A stretch of DNA of 64,000 nucleotides from Shewanella carassii (GTDB taxonomy: Bacteria; Pseudomonadota; Gammaproteobacteria; Enterobacterales; Shewanellaceae), in the NCBI RefSeq assembly GCF_002777975.1, contig NZ_NGVS01000005.1:62261-126260 (forward strand). The letters run 5' to 3'. Under the pieces are notes generated by a model. It made no database searches and had not been told where the DNA came from. It worked only from the letters and a program-made list of their open reading frames with translations. Both the position numbers and the translations under genes were made by a program. Of this stretch, positions 61,549 to 64,000 are shown piece by piece; position 1 is the stretch's first letter, and the number at the start of each line of letters is the position of its first letter.

Positions 61549-62436
61549 ATGAGTGTATTTACACGCCTACTGGCCGTTTCAGACGACAGTAACAGAGGGA
61601 AACAGGCCCTGAGAAAGGCGGTGCAACTGGCCAATGCCAGCCATGCCGACCTCACACTACTCAGGGTTAAAACACCAAAATATCAAGGCATTGGTCAATG
61701 GTTACAACAGAAAATCCATTCCACCCCCTCGGTCTCACAACAGAGAGAAAAACGTCCATTTTATCCTTCGCGGGAACTGGATATCTGTTTAAAGCACTGC
61801 CAGGCCCGAGACTTGCCAACGGCAATTCTGACTGAACTCAATCAAACACATTACGATTTGTTGCTGGTCGAGCACCACAGCTATTCTGCCCTGCAGTGTG
61901 AATTGGGCCATACCTATGATTGGCAACTGCTGCAACGAGTTCCCCTGCCGGTGATGTTTGTCAGCGACATGCCCTGGGAGCAACAGGGGTCTATGTTGGC
62001 AGCACTTGAGCTGGATGAAGACACGGAAGACCATGCCCATTTCAATCACAGGCTGTTGCAACAAGCCAATGAATTTGCCGATTTACTGCAACAGAAATTG
62101 CATCTGCTCAACTGCTATCAACAGGCAGACATCAGCATGGCCTTCGACGAACAGTTGCCGGGTTGTCGCTCGCAACAAGAAAATCAATGGCAAAAACTGC
62201 AACAGGCAGCCAAATTGCTGGCATTGAGTGAGGAACAGTTACATCTGTCCTGCGGCCTGCCGGATCATGTAGTGCCTGAAGCGGCCCATAAATGGCACAG
62301 CAACATAGTCATCATGGGCGCAGCAGAGCACAGAGGACTGTTGAGTGAACTCAAGGGCCACGCCTCGGAGCAGATGCTCAATCAACTCGAGTGTGATGTG
62401 CTGGCCCTAAAGCCCAGTTGCCCGCTACTGCATTGA
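61549..62436 (+). CDS. Tandem universal stress protein (UspE-like)
   Basis: A 295-residue cytoplasmic protein with two UspA folds. The first opens with FTRLLAVSDDSNRGKQAL and ends at LPVMFVSD (about residue 140). The second runs to IVIMGAAEHRGLLSELKGHA and ends CDVLALKP. The second ATP-type loop (GAAEHRG) is partly degenerate. UspE-like proteins act in stress survival and motility control; the biochemical activity is not known. The ATG at 61549 follows GAGGATAACGTC. Confidence 0.82.
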   Translation: MSVFTRLLAVSDDSNRGKQALRKAVQLANASHADLTLLRVKTPKYQGIGQWLQQKIHSTPSVSQQREKRPFYPSRELDICLKHCQARDLPTAILTELNQTHYDLLLVEHHSYSALQCELGHTYDWQLLQRVPLPVMFVSDMPWEQQGSMLAALELDEDTEDHAHFNHRLLQQANEFADLLQQKLHLLNCYQQADISMAFDEQLPGCRSQQENQWQKLQQAAKLLALSEEQLHLSCGLPDHVVPEAAHKWHSNIVIMGAAEHRGLLSELKGHASEQMLNQLECDVLALKPSCPLLH

Positions 62437-62437
62437 A

Positions 62438-63145
62438 TCACTTCAGCGGTCGCCCGCCATCGAGTGACAGGGTGCGGCCAGTCATATAACGGCTGGCCAT
62501 CAGATAGTCCACGGCGGCCAGCATCTCCTGCTCACCGCCCTCTTTGGGCAACAATGCCTTGGCAAGCGCCTTTTGCCGATAGGCCGTATCATCCTGCTCG
62601 TTAAACAGCATCAATGCCGGTGCTATGCCGTTGACCTTGACACCCGGCGCCAGCTTGGCGGCAAATGACAGGGTCAAATTATCCAACGCCGCCTTGCTGG
62701 CGGCATAAGCGATATGCTTCTTACTGCCTTTCTGCGCCACATAATCGCTGATATGGATGATATCCCGGCTGCCTATCTCATCAGTCTGCAATAGCGGCGC
62801 CAGTGCCAGATTCAACTGATAGGGCACTGAGGCATGGATCTGCATCATGCGATTAAAAACCTCAGCCGCATCTGTGTCAGACCGCTCCGGCATCCAATCC
62901 GAGGCGTTGTGAATAATCGCCCGCAGAGACTCATGCTTGCTTTTTACCTCGGCAATCAAGCCGTTGAGCTCGCTATTTCGCAAGAGATCCACTCGATACA
63001 GCTCGGCGCCTGCGGCCTTGAGTTCATCGATGGAGTCGTAATGGCTGCGATAAGTGCCGATAAGGGGATAACCCTGAGCCATCAAATTCCTGGCCATTGC
63101 CAGTCCCAGACGTTTACCTATGCCAGTGATCAAAATAGGCTGCAT
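62438..63145 (-). CDS. folM: Dihydromonapterin reductase FolM (short-chain dehydrogenase)
   Basis: A 235-residue SDR enzyme. ILITGIGKRLGLAMARNL is an atypical glycine motif of FolM/pteridine reductase; HNASDWMPE replaces the usual NNAG motif; YAASKAALDNL has the catalytic Tyr-x-x-x-Lys. The end, ASRYMTGRTLSLDGGRPLK, is FolM-like. It makes tetrahydromonapterin using NADPH. ATG 63145 follows AAGGAAAGAGT; the upstream codons lack a signal. It ends 1 bp from the stress protein's stop codon on the other strand. Confidence 0.88.
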   Translation of the reverse strand: MQPILITGIGKRLGLAMARNLMAQGYPLIGTYRSHYDSIDELKAAGAELYRVDLLRNSELNGLIAEVKSKHESLRAIIHNASDWMPERSDTDAAEVFNRMMQIHASVPYQLNLALAPLLQTDEIGSRDIIHISDYVAQKGSKKHIAYAASKAALDNLTLSFAAKLAPGVKVNGIAPALMLFNEQDDTAYRQKALAKALLPKEGGEQEMLAAVDYLMASRYMTGRTLSLDGGRPLK

Positions 63146-63370
63146 ACTCTTTCCTTTAATATGTTCACCGACACATTGTTTCACGCTCAAGCGGCCCCTG
63201 ACCAGAGGTGCAGAATAACCGTTGAGCTTAGTTGGTGGATTCCTTACAGAAAAACCATAAAAAATAAATAGATAATCCCAAGCAATCAGAGAAATGCCAA
63301 TCAGCTCTCATATTGGGATCTTAGTGTGTCCAAGGCTTGAATATGAATACCGGCTCCAATAATATTGCAA

Positions 63371-63389
63371 AATAATAATAATCATTCTC
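63371..63389 (+). promoter_or_regulatory. Fur box upstream of the DUF4920 gene
   Basis: AATAATAATAATCATTCTC matches the 19-bp consensus GATAATGATAATCATTATC at 16 positions. It lies 35 bp before the ATG. Iron repression is inferred. Confidence 0.78.
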
Positions 63390-63423
63390 AATCAAGTTTT
63401 ATTAATCACAAAGGATACTCCTC

Positions 63424-63891
63424 ATGCGTATCAATCAGTTAATCCTATTGGCTGCCCTGTTTACTCCTCTCGCCCACAGCGCTACCGACAAATTCGGCGA
63501 GCCCGTTGACATGAATTTGTTCATGCCTATCTCTACCCTGATGGCGGCCCCCGATGATTACATTGGTCAGGAACTGACAGTGGAAGGCACCATCGTCTCT
63601 GTATGCAGCAAACGCGGCTGTTGGATGGAATTGGCGACAGACGACAGCTTCGACCGCCTTAAGGTAAAAGTACGTGATGGTGAAATGGTCTTTCCCGTCA
63701 GTGCCAGAGGCTTGAAAGCCTATGCCACCGGCGAGTTCAAAGCCATTAAGTTAAATATTGAGGAAACCCGCGCCTTTTTGGGGCACCAGGCTGAGCAACA
63801 TAACAAGCCCTTCGATCCCGAGTCAGTGACTCAAGGGTTAACCTTCTATCAGTTGCAACCATATGGGGTCGAAATCCGTGATGCTGAATAA
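63424..63891 (+). CDS. DUF4920 periplasmic protein
   Basis: A 155-residue exported protein. A signal peptide covers about residues 1-19 (cleavage near AHSA). An OB-fold-like DUF4920 domain follows (YIGQELTVEGTIVSVCSKRG, then CWMELA), with two cysteines seven residues apart (SVCSKRGCWM). The role is unknown. A Fur box precedes it, and the next gene, overlapping by 11 bp, is a PepSY-type membrane protein, so it probably belongs to an iron-responsive operon. The ATG at 63424 follows AAAGGATACTCCTC. Confidence 0.83.
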   Translation: MRINQLILLAALFTPLAHSATDKFGEPVDMNLFMPISTLMAAPDDYIGQELTVEGTIVSVCSKRGCWMELATDDSFDRLKVKVRDGEMVFPVSARGLKAYATGEFKAIKLNIEETRAFLGHQAEQHNKPFDPESVTQGLTFYQLQPYGVEIRDAE

Positions 63892-64000
63892 CAAAGTACG
63901 TAAATGGATCCGCTTATTACACAGAGACATAGGTTATCTGTGCATAGGCATGACTCTGGTATATGCCATCTCGGGAATTGCCGTCAATCACATCAATGAC
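63881..64000 (+). CDS. PepSY-associated membrane protein, N-terminal part (partial)
   Basis: Forty codons before the window ends. The sequence begins MLNNKVRKWIRLLHRDIGYL and continues into a membrane helix ending AISGIAVNHIND, which is the PepSY-TM/PiuB-like opening. These proteins occur with siderophore uptake and iron-reduction systems. It overlaps the DUF4920 gene by 11 bp and shares its Fur-controlled promoter. Confidence 0.8.
   Translation, partial: MLNNKVRKWIRLLHRDIGYLCIGMTLVYAISGIAVNHIND

Noticed and set aside
1-64000. CRISPR arrays, prophage, integrons or anti-phage islands
   Set aside because: No regularly spaced repeats, integrase, capsid, restriction or toxin-antitoxin pair was recognised anywhere in the window.

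Overview
This 64 kb window is a stretch of gammaproteobacterial chromosome and fits Shewanella (S. algae-like) best. That is inference from gene content and order: panBC, mpl-ubiX-hpt, tkt-epd-pgk-fba, metK, sdaCA, nhaD, an assT-dsbL-dsbI locus, a DUF2339 protein and MetJ boxes. No phage, CRISPR array, rRNA operon or intact insertion sequence was seen. Most of the window has even base composition. Visibly AT-richer patches lie near 14.0-15.0 kb, 49.2-49.65 kb and 60.1-60.2 kb.

Layout. 0-1.7 kb: end of panB, panC and a DUF4124 exported protein. 1.7-6.1 kb (minus): YadGH-type ABC exporter, hpt, ubiX, mpl. 6.3-9.4 kb: a 1024-residue DUF2339 membrane protein. 9.5-10.9 kb: a metY-like sulfhydrylase behind a MetJ operator. 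10.9-15.7 kb: periplasmic arylsulfate sulfotransferase with its dedicated DsbL/DsbI thiol-oxidation pair, a Tsx-like barrel and a divergent TetR regulator. 15.8-18.9 kb: a MetJ-controlled NhaC-family transporter (probable MetT), a DUF998 protein and a pseudouridine synthase. 18.9-25.1 kb: an unknown membrane protein, then an accessory locus in which two ToxR-like regulator/FidL-like partner pairs flank a Tat-exported cytochrome and a lipoprotein. 25.2-31.9 kb: nhaD, a DUF481 barrel, a cyanide-insensitive-type cytochrome bd oxidase with its DUF2474 peptide, and a divergent MocR regulator. 32.1-40.7 kb: the tkt-epd-pgk-fba cluster, metK behind four tandem met boxes, and a dicarboxylate/amino-acid symporter. 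40.9-49.1 kb: GNAT, sdaA-sdaC, an outer-membrane-anchored penicillin/AHL-acylase-type Ntn hydrolase, yjjX and a MarR-GNAT fusion. 49.2-52.6 kb: a small AT-rich putative DNA-binding protein, tas, csdA-csdE. 52.7-55.6 kb: tRNA-Pro(CGG), a HupE-like protein, a Firmicute-type TrpRS preceded by an apparent Trp-codon attenuator, a broken PagL-like gene and a DUF333 lipoprotein. 55.9-64 kb: a POT-like transporter, a soluble CZB chemoreceptor, an RsuA-like enzyme, a Cys-rich regulator divergent from an FMN reductase/VOC operon, a UspE-like protein, folM, and a Fur-boxed DUF4920/PepSY operon cut by the window edge.

Regulation. Three separate loci (metY, metT, metK) carry MetJ boxes, so methionine uptake, sulfur assimilation and SAM synthesis are probably co-regulated. 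The most interesting regulatory element is the leader of trpS. A short open frame carries tandem Trp codons and precedes mutually exclusive hairpins laid out like a classical attenuator. The most interesting accessory module is the duplicated membrane-regulator pair around the cytochrome/lipoprotein genes, whose promoter carries a well-placed CRP-like site.
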